A stretch of DNA of 35,358 nucleotides from Pseudoxanthomonas suwonensis (GCA_030535605.1 JAUNRQ010000023.1:1-35358); one strand, 5' to 3'; numbered from the stretch's first letter, positions 8,623-17,557 are shown. Notes: generated by a model not told the origin, from the sequence alone. Program-made: numbers and translations.

Positions 8623-9648
8623 TCAGCCGGCGTCGTAGTCGGTGTGGTAACGCACGGCCTCGGCCACTTCGTTGCGCGAGCCCAGGAACACCGGCACCCG
8701 CTGGTGCAGGGCGGTCGGTTGCACTTCGAGCATGCGCTGGCGACCGGTGCTGGCGGCGCCGCCGGCCTGTTCCACGAGGAACGCCATCGGGTTGGCTTCG
8801 TACATCAGCCGCAGCTTGCCGCCCTTGGCCGCGCACTTGGCGTCCAGCGGGTAGGTGAAGATGCCGCCGCGGGTCATGATGCGGTGCACGTCGGCGACCA
8901 TCGAAGCCACCCAGCGCATGTTGAAGTCCTTGCCGCGCGGGCCTTCCTTGCCTGCCAGCATGTCGGCCACGTACTGCTGCACCGGGGCTTCCCAGTGGCG
9001 CTGGTTGCTGGCGTTGATGGCGAATTCCTTGGTGTCCGGAGGAATCTGCATGTCGCGGCTGGTCAGCACGAAGCTGCCGATCTCCCGGTCCAGGGTGAAG
9101 GCGTGGGTGCCGTGGCCGACGGTCAGTACCAGCAGCGTGCTCGGGCCGTACACCGTGTAGCCGGCGGCGACCTGGGTGGTGCCGGGCTGCAGGAAATGCT
9201 CGTCGTCCGGTTCGGTCACGCCCTCCGGGCAGCGCAGCACCGAGAAGATGGTGCCGACCGAGACGTTGACGTCGATGTTGGAGCTGCCATCCAGCGGATC
9301 GAACAGCAGCAGGTAGTTGCCGCGCGGATAGGCGTCGGGAATGCGCTGGCTGTGGTCCATTTCCTCGGAGGCCAGACCGGCCAGATGCCCGCCCCAGGCG
9401 TTGGCGTCCATCAGGATCTCGTTGCTGATGACGTCCAGCTTCTTCTGCGCCTCGCCCTGGACGTTGATGGACGCGCCGTTGCCGGTGCCGGCGTCGCCCA
9501 GCACACCGCCCAGCGCGCCCTTTCCGACCGCCACCGAAATCGACTTGCAGGCCCGGGCCACCACCTCGATCAGCAGGCGCAGTTCGGGGTTCACGCGGGC
9601 CGCGCGTTGCTCTTCGATCAGGAAGCGGGTCAGGGAGATGGTCTTCAC
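8623..9648 (-). CDS. fbp: Class I fructose-1,6-bisphosphatase
   Basis: The enzyme hydrolyses fructose 1,6-bisphosphate to fructose 6-phosphate in gluconeogenesis. The 341-residue product shows the metal-site motifs [10 protein letters not shown] and [19 protein letters not shown], then [15 protein letters not shown] and the substrate-site GGIFTYPLD...[21 protein letters not shown]. All are typical of class I enzymes. The start is uncertain. The GTG at 9648 gives [14 protein letters not shown], the expected N-terminus. An ATG at 9678 would add 10 residues and would reach within 31 bases of the divergent lipoprotein gene. Neither has a strong ribosome binding site. Confidence 0.92.
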   Translation of the reverse strand: MKTISLTRFLIEEQRAARVNPELRLLIEVVARACKSISVAVGKGALGGVLGDAGTGNGASINVQGEAQKKLDVISNEILMDANAWGGHLAGLASEEMDHSQRIPDAYPRGNYLLLFDPLDGSSNIDVNVSVGTIFSVLRCPEGVTEPDDEHFLQPGTTQVAAGYTVYGPSTLLVLTVGHGTHAFTLDREIGSFVLTSRDMQIPPDTKEFAINASNQRHWEAPVQQYVADMLAGKEGPRGKDFNMRWVASMVADVHRIMTRGGIFTYPLDAKCAAKGGKLRLMYEANPMAFLVEQAGGAASTGRQRMLEVQPTALHQRVPVFLGSRNEVAEAVRYHTDYDAG

Positions 9649-9708
9649 GGCGCTGTGGCAAAGTGGCGGAAACGTCATTGTAGCCCGCCGTTCAGCGAGG
9701 GATCGGTC

Positions 9709-10279
9709 ATGCACGATGCAGCTTCCGGGCCCCGGTGCCCACGCGTTGCAGCCCTGTTCGTGGTGCTGCTGTCCGCCTGTTCACAGACACCCCCGGCGCA
9801 CGATGCGGGTGCCACTGCCCCGCTGCCACCGGCAGTCGATTCCGGTGATGCCGCGCCGGGCGAGGCGTCCAGTGGTGCATCTTCGGCGCCTCGGGGCCGG
9901 GCCACTGGCAGGCAGCGTCACCTATCCCAGCGAGTACATCCCGGCGATGCGGATCTGCGCCGTCGCCGTCGGCGATTACGGCACCGGTTACTGCATCGAC
10001 AAGCCGCGCGATGCCGCCGACTGGCGATTGCCGGTGCCGCCCGGTCGCTGGTGGTTGTGGGCGTGGCCGGAGGATGGCAGCGGCGTGCCGGGGCGCCACA
10101 GCCAGGCCAGTGATTGCATCGCCGACGGGCGCCATGGCTGCGATGACCACGCCATGCGCGTGCTCGAGGTGGGCGCGGGCGAGACACGCGGCGGAGTGCA
10201 GATCAACGACTGGTACGCCGACCCCGAGGACGGCATCAACCCGGAGCCGCCGCGCGGCGAGCCGCTGCCCGACCATTGA
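9709..10279 (+). pseudogene. Lipoprotein gene interrupted by a frameshift
   Basis: The ATG at 9709 follows a good ribosome binding site (GCGAGGGATC). It encodes a lipoprotein N-terminus with a hydrophobic core and lipobox (FVVLLSAC) followed by an Ala/Pro/Ser linker. That frame then decays into Arg-rich nonsense. The next frame takes over at about 9890-9900 with a well-formed domain, GSVTYPSEYIPAMRICAVAV, continuing to DWYADPEDGINPEPP and a TGA at 10277-10279. Removing one G from the GGGG run at about 9893-9896 would join the halves into a lipoprotein of about 189 residues. The YPSEYIPAMR.CA domain resembles small envelope proteins seen in related bacteria (from memory). Either a recent inactivation or a sequencing error in a G run explains it. 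Confidence 0.7.
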
Positions 10280-10526
10280 TCCGCAGCGCCACGTGCAGCC
10301 CGACGCCGAGGGCGTCAACGAAGGCACGAGGGCACGACACGTCGATGCGGTCACGGTCTGCGCATGACCGACGTTGCGTGCACCCTTCGGCAAGGATCAA
10401 CCGCGCATTGCCCAGGTGCTCATGGTGAACTGATCATCGCAAGGAAATCGACCGATTCCCTTGTTGAATATCAATCACATGGGCGAGAGTTCGTTGTTGT
10501 TGACGAATGGATGTGTGACTGGATGC

Positions 10527-11423
10527 TCACACATCCCCATCCATCGCCCAGCCTTCGCCGGTGCCGCGATGGATCACGTCGTCGCTTTCCAGCACGGTGC
10601 CCGCCGGGACCGAGTCCTGCGCCGCCAGCCGCTCGTAGATCGGGGTGAAGTCGGGGCGCGTGGCGTCCATCAGCTGCTGGAAGCTGTCGATCACGAAGTA
10701 GGTCTTCTGGAAGGTGTCGATGCGGTAACGGGTGCGCATGATCCGTTCCAGGTCGAAGCCGATCCGGTTGGGGGCGTCCGACTCCAGGCAGTGGATGGAT
10801 TCGCCCTTCGACGAGACGATGCCGCTGCCGTAGATGCGCAGTCCATCCTGCTGCCGGATCAGCCCGAACTCCACCGTGTACCAGTACAGCCGGGTCAGGA
10901 ACTGCAACGCGTCCGGGTTGATGCCGTGGGCCTTGACCCCGCCGCGTCCATAGGCCGCCATGTAGTCGGCGAACACCGGCAGCATCAGCAGAGGAACATG
11001 GCCGAACAGGTCGTGGAACAGGTCCGGTTCCTCGATGTAGTCCAGCTGGTCGGGGCGGCGGATCCACCAGGTCACCGGGAAGCGGCGGTTGGCCAGGTGA
11101 TCGAAGAAGTCCAGCTCCGGCAACAGGCCCTCCACGCCGATGATTTCCCAGCCGGTGGCTTCGCGCAGCACCGCGTTGAGTTTGTCGAACTTCGGGATGC
11201 GGTCCGGGCTCATGCCCATCGCGTCCTGGGCGGCGAGGAATTCGTCGGCGGCGCGACCGACCAGCAGTTCGCGCTGACGCTGGTAGAGCATCTTCCAGAC
11301 CTCGTGGTCCTCGGCGCTGTAGCTGTCCCAGGGTTGCTCGACCACGCCGGTGGCGTAGACGGGCACCTTGCCCTTGTCGGTATGGAGGTTTTCGACCCGG
11401 CGTGGCGTGGTTCGTGCGTTCAT
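10527..11423 (-). CDS. phhA: Phenylalanine 4-monooxygenase
   Basis: This tetrahydrobiopterin-dependent aromatic amino acid hydroxylase converts phenylalanine to tyrosine. The 298-residue product carries the 2-His-1-carboxylate iron site: His137 and His142 in DLFHDLFGHVPLL and Glu185 in WYTVEFGL. The family motif GVKAHGINPDALQF lies between. The length matches single-domain bacterial enzymes with no regulatory ACT domain. It diverges from fabG, and the two start codons lie inside the arms of an imperfect inverted repeat. The 247 bases downstream (10280-10526) hold no gene I can support; about 10430-10520 is noticeably AT-richer than its surroundings. Its position beside pigment genes fits a tie to aromatic precursor metabolism, but that is inference. 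Confidence 0.92.
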   Translation of the reverse strand: MNARTTPRRVENLHTDKGKVPVYATGVVEQPWDSYSAEDHEVWKMLYQRQRELLVGRAADEFLAAQDAMGMSPDRIPKFDKLNAVLREATGWEIIGVEGLLPELDFFDHLANRRFPVTWWIRRPDQLDYIEEPDLFHDLFGHVPLLMLPVFADYMAAYGRGGVKAHGINPDALQFLTRLYWYTVEFGLIRQQDGLRIYGSGIVSSKGESIHCLESDAPNRIGFDLERIMRTRYRIDTFQKTYFVIDSFQQLMDATRPDFTPIYERLAAQDSVPAGTVLESDDVIHRGTGEGWAMDGDV

Positions 11424-11488
11424 GCACCGATGGTAGCGCGCTGCATACGCATTCAGCTTGCCGGACGCTACCATCGGCGCATGAATGC
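11416..11488. repeat. Imperfect inverted repeat spanning both start codons of phhA and fabG
   Basis: Bases 11416-11438 and 11466-11488 are reverse complements at 21 of 23 positions, separated by 27 bases. The 11-base core CGATGGTAGCG / CGCTACCATCG is perfect. Each arm contains the start codon of one divergent gene, so the two genes have almost identical leaders and both begin Met-Asn-Ala. This could be a dyad operator, or an old duplication of one leader. No clear ribosome binding site is visible before either ATG. Confidence 0.8.
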
Positions 11489-12227
11489 GACGACTTCGAC
11501 GGCGCCGGTCCAGCGGCGCGCCCTGGTGACTGGCGGCAGTGGTGACATCGGCGGTGCGATCTGCCGGGAGCTGGCGCGTGCCGGCCACCACGTGATCATC
11601 CACGCCAACCGCGGACTGCCGCGGGCGCAGGTGCTGGCCGACGAACTGGTGGCCGAGGGCGGCAGCGCCGAAGCCGTGGCCTTCGACGTGGCCGATGCCG
11701 ACGCGGTGGCGCAGGCGATGCACGCCTTGCTGGCCGGTGGCCCGATCCAGATCGTGGTCAACAACGCCGGCATCCACGACGACGCGCCGATGGCGGGCAT
11801 GGATGCACGGCGCTGGCAGCGGGTGATGGACATCTCGCTGGGCGGCTTCTTCCACGTCACCCAGCCGCTGCTGCTGCCGATGGCACGCACGCGCTGGGGG
11901 CGGATCGTCAACATCTCCTCGGTCGCGGCGCGCCTGGGCAACCGCGGCCAGACCAACTACGCCGCGGCCAAGGCCGGCTTGCACGGGGCGACCAAGTCAC
12001 TGGCGCGGGAGATGGGATCGCGCGGGATCACCGTCAACGTGGTGGCGCCCGGGGTCATCGCCGGGCGCATGGCCGACGACAGTTTCGCGCCGGAACAGAT
12101 CAAGGCGATGGTGCCGACCGGGCGCGCCGGTCGGCCCGACGAAGTGGCGGCGCTGGTCGGATTCCTGTGCAGCGATGCCGCCAGTTACGTCAACGGCCAG
12201 GTGATCGGCGTCGACGGCGGGATGTAG
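11481..12227 (+). CDS. fabG: 3-oxoacyl-ACP reductase (FabG-type SDR)
   Basis: The product is a 248-residue SDR with TGGSGDIGGAICREL (cofactor), VVNNAGIHDDAPM, a catalytic Ser in NISSVAARLGN, the YAAAK Tyr-Lys pair, and the VNVVAPGVIAG and NGQVIGVDGGM strands. These are all FabG-like. FabG reduces 3-oxoacyl-ACP with NADPH. The neighbouring ketosynthase, chain length factor and halogenase genes suggest it serves polyene pigment synthesis, not primary fatty acid synthesis. That is inferred from context; the sequence alone would fit either. It runs convergent to the halogenase operon with a hairpin between them. Confidence 0.85.
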   Translation: MNATTSTAPVQRRALVTGGSGDIGGAICRELARAGHHVIIHANRGLPRAQVLADELVAEGGSAEAVAFDVADADAVAQAMHALLAGGPIQIVVNNAGIHDDAPMAGMDARRWQRVMDISLGGFFHVTQPLLLPMARTRWGRIVNISSVAARLGNRGQTNYAAAKAGLHGATKSLAREMGSRGITVNVVAPGVIAGRMADDSFAPEQIKAMVPTGRAGRPDEVAALVGFLCSDAASYVNGQVIGVDGGM

Positions 12228-12303
12228 CGGCATCGGCGCCGATGGCGTGACGCAGGGCCGCTGGTTGCCGTGCTTGTCCGGCAAGGTCTGCTCGAGCAGA
12301 GGC

Positions 12304-12329
12304 AAACCCGGCGGAGCACGCCGGGCTTT
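12304..12329. terminator. Hairpin between convergent fabG and pigment operon
   Basis: CCCGGCG (12307-12313) pairs with CGCCGGG (12319-12325) around a GAGCA loop. AAA lies on the left and CTTT on the right, so it could end transcripts from both sides. It sits 80 bases past the fabG stop and 22 bases past the last gene of the minus-strand operon. The T tracts are short. Confidence 0.55.
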
Positions 12330-12350
12330 GCGGCGGCAGCGTCCCGCACA

Positions 12351-13955
12351 TCACCATTGCGCCGGCAGCGGTGCGGGCAGGGCGTCGTCGTGCTCGGCCG
12401 GCGGCAGGTCCCAGTCGCCGTGGGCGGCGCGCGCGCGGCGGGTGATTTCGCCGGCGAGCCCGCGCATCCGCCGCAGGTTGTCGTCGATGCGGGCGGCGAA
12501 GGCGTCGTCGTCGAGCCGTTCATGCAGCGCCTTGTTCATGGCATGGAACCAGTCGATGTTGTACTGGTCCAGCATCGGCCGCGGGGCGGAGAGCGGCGGT
12601 GGCCCGGCCGCCGCGTTGCGATCTCCCCAGTCGCGCAACAGCGGCTGCATCCCGGCGTTGAGCGCGGCCGCCTCCGCCATCGCCGGGCGCAGGCGGCCGA
12701 GCATGCCGGTGTCGACATGGCGGCCGCTGATCACCAGTGGTGCCAGCAGGCCCCAGTAATAGGTGTAGTCCCAGATCACCTTCAGCGGCAGTACCTGTTC
12801 ATCACCGAACAGCGCGTACTGGCCCAGGTACAGCCCCATCGTGTTGGCGTAGAACGAGTCGTACAGCTGCTGGTACAGCGAGGCGTACGGGCCGAACGGC
12901 TCGCCGCGGCGATCGCGCCCGATCAGCTCGGCGATGTAGCTGTTGCTGATGGCGATGAAGTCGCTGCCGGGCGAATAGAACGGGTCCAGAAACAGCCCGG
13001 CCTCGCCGGTCAGCGCCCAGCGCCGGGACGAGAACACCTGCTTGCAGTCGTACGAGAAGCGACGCAGGAACAGGAAGTCCTTGACCGTGTGCCGCGGTCG
13101 CTGCAGCAGCGCGGCCAGCGCCGGCTGGTGGCGCTGCAGCCAGGCCATGGCCTTGTCGTGGCTCTTGAGCGTGTCCAGCGGATGCATGGCCTCGTCGGCG
13201 ACGATGCCGATGGAGTGCGCCTCGGAACCCAGCGGGATCATCCACACCCAGTAGCCGGCGCCGCACAGGTGGTTGGTCGAGCGCCAGCGGTCCGGCGGAT
13301 CGCAGCGTTGCAGCCAGTGCGGGTCGCTGCCGGCGTCGTCGGGGTCGACGAAGCCGTCCACCCGCCACCAGACCGCGTTGACGTCGTGTGCGTTGGGTGC
13401 CGACAGTCCGAGCTTGCGCTTGAGCAGCCCGGCACGTCCGCTGGCGTCCACCAGCCAGCGTGCCTGCAGGCGCCCGCGCCGGCCCTCGTGCTCGACCTCG
13501 ACCGCGTGCGCGCCCTCGTCCTCGCCCAGCTCGATGCTGCGGATGACGTGACCGTCGCGGAAATCGATGCCCAGGGCGCGGGCGCGCTCGCCGAGGAAAT
13601 TTTCGAAGCGGCCACGATCGATCTGCCAGGACGGCGTCGGCAGCATGCGGCTGACGCCCAGCTCGGTACTCTCGTCCAGACGGCTCCGGCCTTCTGAAAA
13701 GAAAAAGCGGAAGCCGAACTTGCGGATCTGCTCCTGGTCCAGGTGCTCGCGCAGACCGAGCACGTTGGAGAAGTAATGGGCGGCGATTTCCACGGTGGAT
13801 TCGCCGACCTTGAACGCCGCCTCGGCCACCGGATGGCTGCGGCGCTCCAGCACGGTGATGGCGATGTCCGGATCGTCTTGCTTCAGCTGCAGCGCCAGGC
13901 ACAGCCCGGCAAGGCCGCCACCGAGGATCAGCACATCGGCATCGTCCCGGTTCAT
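12351..13955 (-). CDS. FAD-dependent halogenase-like protein of the pigment operon
   Basis: The 534-residue product begins with an FAD Rossmann motif (LILGGGLAGLCLALQL). It has both signatures of flavin-dependent halogenases: FKVGEST with the catalytic Lys near residue 48, and WVWMIP near residue 245. The latter is the WxWxIP box that keeps these enzymes from acting as monooxygenases. GEAGLFLDPFYSPGSDFIA is the second FAD contact region. Xanthomonadins are brominated aryl polyenes, and homologous halogenases lie in their gene clusters, so halogenation of the polyene aryl group is the likely role. It is the last gene of a tightly overlapping operon; its ATG overlaps the GT2 stop by 4 bases. 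Confidence 0.82.
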   Translation of the reverse strand: MNRDDADVLILGGGLAGLCLALQLKQDDPDIAITVLERRSHPVAEAAFKVGESTVEIAAHYFSNVLGLREHLDQEQIRKFGFRFFFSEGRSRLDESTELGVSRMLPTPSWQIDRGRFENFLGERARALGIDFRDGHVIRSIELGEDEGAHAVEVEHEGRRGRLQARWLVDASGRAGLLKRKLGLSAPNAHDVNAVWWRVDGFVDPDDAGSDPHWLQRCDPPDRWRSTNHLCGAGYWVWMIPLGSEAHSIGIVADEAMHPLDTLKSHDKAMAWLQRHQPALAALLQRPRHTVKDFLFLRRFSYDCKQVFSSRRWALTGEAGLFLDPFYSPGSDFIAISNSYIAELIGRDRRGEPFGPYASLYQQLYDSFYANTMGLYLGQYALFGDEQVLPLKVIWDYTYYWGLLAPLVISGRHVDTGMLGRLRPAMAEAAALNAGMQPLLRDWGDRNAAAGPPPLSAPRPMLDQYNIDWFHAMNKALHERLDDDAFAARIDDNLRRMRGLAGEITRRARAAHGDWDLPPAEHDDALPAPLPAQW

Positions 13956-14770
13956 CGCGGCGCCACCGGCTGCGGGTGCGCCTGGCCCAACACGCCGTCG
14001 ACATCGTCGATGCGCGGGGGGTTGGCGCGGGTGCGCCGATACTCCCCGGCGAACTCGCCGTAGGCCCAGATCCGGCTGGCCACGTGCGATGTGATGCGCC
14101 ACAGGTCGCGCAGCGGACGGAAATGGCTGCGGCGGAAGCTCTCGCCGCTGTGCACCGACTTGTAGCGGGCCTCGATCGGCACCGACACCACGCCCAGCCC
14201 CAACTCGCGCGCGCAGGAGATCAGCATCTGTGCTTCGTACACGAAGTCCTCCCCGGGGATGTCGTCCAGTGCGCAGGCACGGGCGGGATAGAAACGCTGG
14301 CCGCTCTGGGTGTCGCGGATGCGGTAGCCGCAGCCCCAGCTGATGCCCCAGTCACCGAAGTCGTTGCCGATGCGGCGGTACAGCGGCTGCTGGCTGCGAC
14401 GGCGCAGGCGCGCGCCGTTGACCAGGCAGTCCGGATGGCGGTTGGCGGCGGCGATCAGCCGCGGGATGTCCAGGCCCGAATGCTGGCCGTCGCCATCCAT
14501 GGTCACCACGCCGGCCTTGCCCTGGCGGATGGCTTCGGCAAAGCCGTCACGCAGGCTGGCACCCTTGCCCATCCGTTGCCGATGCCGCAGCAGCGTCACC
14601 GGCAAGTCGGCGATCGCCGCGACGGTGCCGTCATCGGAGCCGTCGTCGATGACGATCACGGTGCGGCACTGCGCCAGCGCCTCCTGCACCACGCCGCGGA
14701 TGCGCAGTTCCTCGTTGAGTGCGGGAATGACCACGGCGACGTTTTCGCCGGTGTAGCGTGGCTCAGTCAT
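13952..14770 (-). CDS. Family 2 glycosyltransferase
   Basis: The 272-residue GT-A fold protein has the N-terminal NVAVVIPALNEELRI, the nucleotide-sugar DDGSDDGT motif and the TMDGDGQH metal-binding DXD motif. RDTQSGQRFYPA and EDFVYEAQMLISCARELG are typical of dolichyl-phosphate-mannose-synthase-like members. There is no obvious transmembrane anchor. Its start overlaps the chain-length-factor stop by 8 bases and its stop overlaps the halogenase start. In xanthomonadin-type clusters such an enzyme may attach a sugar or headgroup to the polyene. The exact acceptor is unknown. Confidence 0.85.
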   Translation of the reverse strand: MTEPRYTGENVAVVIPALNEELRIRGVVQEALAQCRTVIVIDDGSDDGTVAAIADLPVTLLRHRQRMGKGASLRDGFAEAIRQGKAGVVTMDGDGQHSGLDIPRLIAAANRHPDCLVNGARLRRRSQQPLYRRIGNDFGDWGISWGCGYRIRDTQSGQRFYPARACALDDIPGEDFVYEAQMLISCARELGLGVVSVPIEARYKSVHSGESFRRSHFRPLRDLWRITSHVASRIWAYGEFAGEYRRTRANPPRIDDVDGVLGQAHPQPVAPR

Positions 14771-15539
14771 GGGCCAGCTCCACCCGCAGGCTGCGGCCGG
14801 GGCCGGCATGCAGCAGCGCCAGGTCGCCGCGACGGGCGAGGGCGTCGAACAGGGGCAGCATCGGTGCCATGGCATTGCCGCCGGCGGCGTCGGCCAGGGG
14901 GCCTTGCGGCGCCGGGGCCGCGGCATCGACCGGGGTCGCGCGCAGGCGCGGGCCGCTGCCGGCGCCGGTCAGCAGCAACGCACCGCCGAGCAGGCCGGTG
15001 CTGGGCGTCATCTGCGCCAGCGGACCGCGGGCGGCACCGTCGTAGGCCACCAGCAACACCGCCTCGGCGCCGTCGTGCAACTGCACCAGTGCCTCCAGCA
15101 GGCCTTCGGCGAAGCTGGCGTCGTGGGCGCTGATGGCGGTCGCCGGGCGCGTGCAGCCGGCACCGATGGTCCAGTAGCCGGCCGCCGCATTGTGCACGGA
15201 GTTGTGGAACTTCGTGGGCGAAATCGCCCGCGGATCCTCGGCCAGGGTCTGGCCCATGTAATCGGTGATCGCCAACTCGCCGTGGGTGGAGGCGAACACG
15301 CTCGGCAGGCTGGCCGGGTCGCGGCCGGCGGCCGTGCACGCAGCCAGCGCCACGTCCAGCGCCAGCGCCACGGTATCCGGTGCGCGGCGGCGTTCATTGG
15401 CGGCAAGCAGTTGCGGCGACGGGCGGCGCGGGGCGTCGTCGGCACGATGCCCGTCGGCAAGCAGCGTGAGCGCGGCGTCCCAGGAAGGCAGGCCATCGCT
15501 CCAGTAGCCGATGCCGCTGACATTGGCGCGCAGGGGCAT
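14763..15539 (-). CDS. Beta-ketoacyl synthase-like chain length factor
   Basis: The 258-residue product resembles the N-terminal half of a ketosynthase. SVFASTHGELAITDYMGQTLAEDPRAISPTKF is followed by NSVHNAAAGYWTIGAGC, where a true ketosynthase would have its catalytic Cys region. It then continues with TAISAHDASFAEGLLEAL and AEAVLLVAYDG. The C-terminal catalytic His residues are absent, so it should be non-condensing. It would pair with the ketosynthase encoded immediately upstream (the start and stop codons share one base), as the chain length factor does in aryl polyene systems. Translational coupling supports a heterodimer. Confidence 0.82.
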   Translation of the reverse strand: MPLRANVSGIGYWSDGLPSWDAALTLLADGHRADDAPRRPSPQLLAANERRRAPDTVALALDVALAACTAAGRDPASLPSVFASTHGELAITDYMGQTLAEDPRAISPTKFHNSVHNAAAGYWTIGAGCTRPATAISAHDASFAEGLLEALVQLHDGAEAVLLVAYDGAARGPLAQMTPSTGLLGGALLLTGAGSGPRLRATPVDAAAPAPQGPLADAAGGNAMAPMLPLFDALARRGDLALLHAGPGRSLRVELAHD

Positions 15540-16762
15540 CAGTCGGCCCTCCCGAACAGCAGCGAGGCGTTGTTGCCGCCGAAGCCGAAGGAGTTGTTCA
15601 TGGCGTAGTCGATGTTGGCGCCGGCGTTGTCGAAACGGATCTGCGGGCCGTTGGCCGGTTCCGGATCGCTGCTGCCGAGCGTGCCGGGCAACAGCCCGTG
15701 CTGCAGGGCGATCAACGCGAACACCGATTCGACGATGCCCGCCGCACCCAGCGTATGGCCGGTCCAACCCTTGGTGGAACTGGCGTGCAGGGTGTCCGGG
15801 AACAGCGAGGCGACCGCAGCGGCCTCGATGGCGTCGTTGGCCGGGGTGGCGGTGCCGTGCAGGTTCAGATAGCCCACCCGTGCCGGCTCGATGCCGCCAC
15901 GCGCCAGCGCATCGGCCATGCACAGCCGTGCGCCCAGCCCCTGCGGATGCGGCGCGGACATGTGGTGGGCGTCGCTGGATTCGCCCCAGCCGCACAGTTG
16001 CAGGGCCGCATCGTCACCCCGTTCCAGCAGCGCGAAGCCGCCGGCTTCACCCAGCGACAGCCCGTCGCGCCCGGCATCGAATGGCCGGCACCGCTGCGAG
16101 GACACCAGCCCCAGCGCGTTGAAGCCGAACAGCACGCTGCCGCAAAGCGTGTCGACGCCCCCGACCAGCGCGGCATCGACGCGTGCGGCGCGGATCAGCC
16201 GAGCCGCCTGGGCAAAGACCTTGGCGCTGGACGAACAGGCGGTGGCCACGGTGACACAGGGCCCGCGCAGCCCGGTGGCGGCGCGCACGAAGCCGCCCAG
16301 CGAGTGCGGCGTATGCACCCGTGGCCGTGCCAGGTCCGGCGGGAAGGCGCCATCGACCAGCCGCGCATAGGCCTCTTCGGTGGCGCCGATGCTGGAGGTG
16401 GAGGTGCCGAGGATGATCGCCACGCGGCTGTCGCCGTGGCGGCGGGCGGCATCGGCCACCGCCTCCAGCAGGCCGTCCTGCTGCAGCGCCAGCCATGCCA
16501 GGCGGTTGTTGCGGCATTCCCATTCGGCCAGTGCCGCGGGCAGTGGCGCGTCCTCGAGGCCGGCGACCCGGCCGATCCAGGTGTCCAGGCGTTGCTCGGC
16601 CAGCATGCCGTCGCCGAAATCATTGCGGCGCAGGCCACTGCGTCGCGCGGCGAGTGCTTCGCGCTGGGCCGCCAGGCCCGCGCCGAGCGCCGTGGTGGCA
16701 GTGTGGTGGCGGATCGCCAGCGGCGCGATCCGGTCGGGGGAAGGGGGCACGCACGGTTCCAT
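15539..16762 (-). CDS. Beta-ketoacyl-ACP synthase of the pigment operon
   Basis: This 407-residue condensing enzyme has its Cys-His-His triad intact: Cys176 in VATACSSSAK, His302 in LNLHGTATPAND and His336 in KGWTGHTLGAAG, with the conserved Lys331. The C-terminal NNSFGFGGNNASLLF is the usual FabF-type ending. It extends the acyl chain with malonyl-ACP units. It is the first gene of the four-gene minus-strand operon (ketosynthase, chain length factor, GT2, halogenase), which matches part of xanthomonadin/aryl polyene clusters. The ATG at 16762 leaves a 56-bp divergent spacer to the next gene. No acyl carrier protein, dehydratase or exporter lies in the window. Confidence 0.88.
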   Translation of the reverse strand: MEPCVPPSPDRIAPLAIRHHTATTALGAGLAAQREALAARRSGLRRNDFGDGMLAEQRLDTWIGRVAGLEDAPLPAALAEWECRNNRLAWLALQQDGLLEAVADAARRHGDSRVAIILGTSTSSIGATEEAYARLVDGAFPPDLARPRVHTPHSLGGFVRAATGLRGPCVTVATACSSSAKVFAQAARLIRAARVDAALVGGVDTLCGSVLFGFNALGLVSSQRCRPFDAGRDGLSLGEAGGFALLERGDDAALQLCGWGESSDAHHMSAPHPQGLGARLCMADALARGGIEPARVGYLNLHGTATPANDAIEAAAVASLFPDTLHASSTKGWTGHTLGAAGIVESVFALIALQHGLLPGTLGSSDPEPANGPQIRFDNAGANIDYAMNNSFGFGGNNASLLFGRAD

Positions 16763-16818
16763 GCGGAATGGTTCCGCGGCAGTATAAGGAACTGCAGCGG
16801 AACCGCCCGGAAACTGTC

Positions 16819-17505
16819 GTGCCCACGCGTTTGCGCCATCGCCTGAACCTGTTCATGGACCGTGACGTGCTGCATGTCGGCGGCGTCGCGCTGGCGGCCT
16901 GCGTGCTCAGCGGCGGGCTGGTGTATGCGGTGTACTTCGCCCACGTGCTGTGGATTGCCCGGCGCGCACCGGTGCAGCCGCAGGATGGCGGGCAGTTGCT
17001 GGTATTCGGCAAGCATGCACCCGCAGGCCAGCTGGATGCGGACTTCACCGCGCGCATCGAGCGGGCGCTGGCGGTATGGCGCCGGCAACCGCCGGCGGGG
17101 ATCGTCCTGCTCGGCGGCGGTCCTGCCGGCGCACCCACCGAGGCCGCGCTGGCGCGCGATGCCCTGTGGGCGCGGGGCCTGTGCCAGAGCGTGCCGCTGC
17201 TGCTGGAAGACGCCTCGCGCGACACCCTGCAGAACCTGCGCAATGCTCGCGCGCTGCTGCATGGCGGTGGTGTCGGCGGGCCCGTGGTGCTGCTCAGCAG
17301 CCGCTACCACCTGGCGCGCTGCGCCTGGTTCGCCAGACAGCTGGGTTTCGACGCGCGGCTGTGCGCGGCCGAACCGCGGCTGCGCTGGAGCAGCCGCACC
17401 CTCGTGCGGCTGGCCGGCGAAGCGGCCTATGTCTGCCTGACCGACATCGGCACCCGCTGGGCACGGCTGATCGGTGCACGGCGCATCCTGGCGCGGATTT
17501 CCTGA
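16819..17505 (+). CDS. YdcF-like (DUF218) membrane-anchored protein
   Basis: The product is 228 residues from the GTG at 16819; an ATG at 16855 is an alternative. One N-terminal transmembrane segment (about residues 18-40, VGGVALAACVLSGGLVYAVYF) leads into a periplasmic DUF218 domain. The domain markers are LLVFGKHAP, GIVLLGGGPAGAPTEAALARDAL, LLLEDASRDTLQNLRNAR and VVLLSSRYHLARCAWFARQLG. The order 'Gly-rich loop, E..ASRDT..NL, S..HL.RA' is characteristic of YdcF/SanA-type proteins. These are linked to envelope maintenance, but their reaction is poorly known. It is transcribed away from the pigment operon. Confidence 0.8.
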   Translation: MPTRLRHRLNLFMDRDVLHVGGVALAACVLSGGLVYAVYFAHVLWIARRAPVQPQDGGQLLVFGKHAPAGQLDADFTARIERALAVWRRQPPAGIVLLGGGPAGAPTEAALARDALWARGLCQSVPLLLEDASRDTLQNLRNARALLHGGGVGGPVVLLSSRYHLARCAWFARQLGFDARLCAAEPRLRWSSRTLVRLAGEAAYVCLTDIGTRWARLIGARRILARIS

Positions 17506-17557
17506 CGCGCATTCCCTCTCGTGCATTCCGTGACGCGGGTGCTTGTCATGCCGTCCG

